From Phycisphaerae bacterium (GTDB lineage: Bacteria; Planctomycetota; Phycisphaerae; Phycisphaerales; SM1A02): a DNA stretch of 21,162 bases. A program made the position numbers and the translations under genes. The stretch is from the NCBI GenBank assembly GCA_016873355.1, contig VGXK01000003.1:1-21162 (forward strand), in the 5' to 3' direction. Positions 20,209-21,162 of this stretch are shown piece by piece. Every line of letters begins with the position of its first letter. The stretch's first letter is position 1. The notes beneath the pieces were generated by a model. That model made no database searches. It was not told the origin of the DNA and saw only the letters and a program-made list of their open reading frames with translations.

Positions 20209-21162
20209 GGCGAGGCGGCCCCGGGCGCCGGCGCGGCGAGATGCCGGTCGAACCACTCGAACGATCGGCGCTCCACCTCGCCGCCGACATCCCAGTAGGA
20301 GCCGAAGTGCCCGGTGGCGGGAAGCCGCACGAGCTCGGAGTGATCGGGCGCCGCCGCGTGCAGCCGCTCGCCGTTCTCGTAGGGAACGATCCAGTCCCAG
20401 TCTCCGTGCACGAGCAGCACCGGGGCGCTCGTCTTCGCGATCGCCACCTCCGCCGCCGCGTCGTTGGCGCTGAAGCCGGCGATCGCGGCCGCCATCGCCA
20501 CGAGGCGATCCTGCTCCGACTCGCTCATGAGCAGGCCGGGAATCGGGAAGAAGAGCTCGAGCGTGTGCGGCACCGCCATTCGCATCGACGCGAACGCGCC
20601 CACGGTCACGACCGCGCGGACGCGCGGATCGTGCCCGGCGTACATGATCGCCACCGCGCCGCCGTAGGACATGCCCCAGACGCCGAGCGGGCCGTCGAGC
20701 AGACCCCGCCGATCGATCTCGTCGACCACCTGCACGAGATCCTCGCGCTCGATCACGCCGAAGCCTCGGAAGTCGCCGCTCGAGGCGCCGTATCCGCGCA
20801 GGCCCACGAGCACCGCGCGGTACCCGTGCTTGGCGAGCGCGCGGGCCTTGTCGCGCATCCAGAAGGGACCGTCGGCGATGCCGTGCAGCACGAGGATGGT
20901 GCCGAGCGGCGGCGCGGGCGGCTCGAAGATCCAGGCGCCGAGCGACGCTTCCGGAGGTCCGACGGGAACGCGGAGGAACGAATCCGACTTCATCCACTCG
21001 CGCTCGCGGCGATCCGCTTCGGGCGTCGTGTCGATCGCGCGGTGGTAGTTCGGCGTGGCCACGATCTGGCCGACGAAGAAATCGGTGGTGCAGCCCGACG
21101 CGATCAGCGCCGACGCGGCGATCGGCGCGAGCGGCGCGAGCGGCGCGAGCGCGCGGGCGGCG
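20205..21162 (-). CDS. Lipoprotein alpha/beta hydrolase, N-terminus cut by window edge
   Basis: This is an alpha/beta-hydrolase-fold enzyme with the oxyanion motif LVLHGIADG, the nucleophile elbow GMSYGGAV (Ser), an acid in HGDWDWIVPYENG and the catalytic His in ATGHFGSYWD. A GTG at 21062 would be the first start inside the window, but the frame stays open to the right edge. The extra residues read as the end of a lipoprotein signal: alternating Leu-Ala-Pro, then AASALIASGC, with the lipobox Cys encoded at 21090-21092. The gene therefore begins beyond the window and the product is probably a membrane-anchored periplasmic esterase, thioesterase or peptidase-like hydrolase; the substrate is unknown. 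It is coupled to the two exporter genes downstream. Confidence 0.85.
   Translation of the reverse strand, partial: AARALAPLAPLAPIAASALIASGCTTDFFVGQIVATPNYHRAIDTTPEADRREREWMKSDSFLRVPVGPPEASLGAWIFEPPAPPLGTILVLHGIADGPFWMRDKARALAKHGYRAVLVGLRGYGASSGDFRGFGVIEREDLVQVVDEIDRRGLLDGPLGVWGMSYGGAVAIMYAGHDPRVRAVVTVGAFASMRMAVPHTLELFFPIPGLLMSESEQDRLVAMAAAIAGFSANDAAAEVAIAKTSAPVLLVHGDWDWIVPYENGERLHAAAPDHSELVRLPATGHFGSYWDVGGEVERRSFEWFDRHLAAPAPGAASP
21124..21150. repeat. Three tandem 9-base repeats in the signal-peptide region
   Basis: GGCGCGAGC is repeated three times without interruption (21124-21132, 21133-21141, 21142-21150). On the minus strand the block encodes Leu-Ala-Pro repeats in the hydrophobic core of the lipoprotein signal. 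Slippage here would change its length by three residues per unit. Confidence 0.7.

Noticed and set aside
20160..20240. Guanidine riboswitch before the SMR gene
   Set aside because: The SMR start overlaps the upstream coding sequence by four bases, leaving no leader in which a riboswitch could sit.
20205..21062. Hydrolase as a complete gene starting at GTG 21062
   Set aside because: The frame is open to the window edge and the upstream residues form a lipoprotein signal with a lipobox Cys.
1..21162. CRISPR, defence system, toxin-antitoxin, insertion sequence, tRNA, rRNA or prophage
   Set aside because: No direct-repeat array, transposase, integrase, cloverleaf or defence-family motif was found; the genes are mostly housekeeping or transport.

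Overview
This is a gene-dense, high-GC chromosomal window with short intergenic gaps and no sign of mobile DNA. The gene content suggests a Gram-negative-type planctomycete, probably of the Phycisphaerae. It combines a squalene-hopene cyclase, a KDO-8-phosphate synthase, a McsA/McsB protein-arginine kinase pair, a SpoIID-family cell-wall enzyme in a non-operonic (non-sporulation) setting, and a TPR protein with two RNA polymerase alpha C-terminal-like domains. The taxonomic call is inference; no rRNA is present.

Layout from left to right. 1-2803 (minus): a secreted TolB-like beta-propeller followed by nadB (L-aspartate oxidase), which runs off the left edge. 2831-3562 (plus): an RluA-type pseudouridine synthase, divergent from the propeller gene. 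3672-6177 (minus): a small unknown gene whose end overlaps shc (hopanoid synthesis). 6178-6605: the only stretch above 300 bases without a gene. 6606-7862 (minus): a Gfo/Idh/MocA oxidoreductase. 8004-9588 (plus): a membrane-anchored protein built of about 13 short beta-solenoid-like repeats, then a small unknown protein. 9613-11111 (minus): a DUF1444 (YtpQ-like) gene, a hairpin, and a trpG/pabA-type glutamine amidotransferase. 11228-13740 (plus): kdsA, mcsA and mcsB. 13853-14149 (minus): phhB. 14191-15177 (plus): gluQ. 15230-18265 (minus): the TPR/alpha-CTD gene, spoIID-like and ribE. 18407 to the right edge (minus): a lipoprotein alpha/beta hydrolase, an SMR (SugE/Gdx-type) exporter and a MATE exporter, linked by 4-base overlaps.

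No CRISPR array, defence island, prophage, insertion sequence, tRNA or rRNA is visible. The most interesting material is regulatory. At least six genes (tolB-like, rluA-like, trpG, mcsA, phhB, gluQ) have a -10-like hexamer (mostly TAnnCT) ending 7-10 bases before the start codon, with no room for a ribosome binding site. This implies leaderless mRNAs. Other genes in the same window have good Shine-Dalgarno sequences, so two start modes seem to coexist. At two divergent gene pairs the -10 elements of the two directions overlap in one near-palindrome. The most interesting proteins are the TPR plus tandem alpha-CTD protein, the repeat-built membrane protein, a GluQ enzyme lacking its zinc ligands, and an oxidoreductase carrying a Gly/Arg-rich insert.
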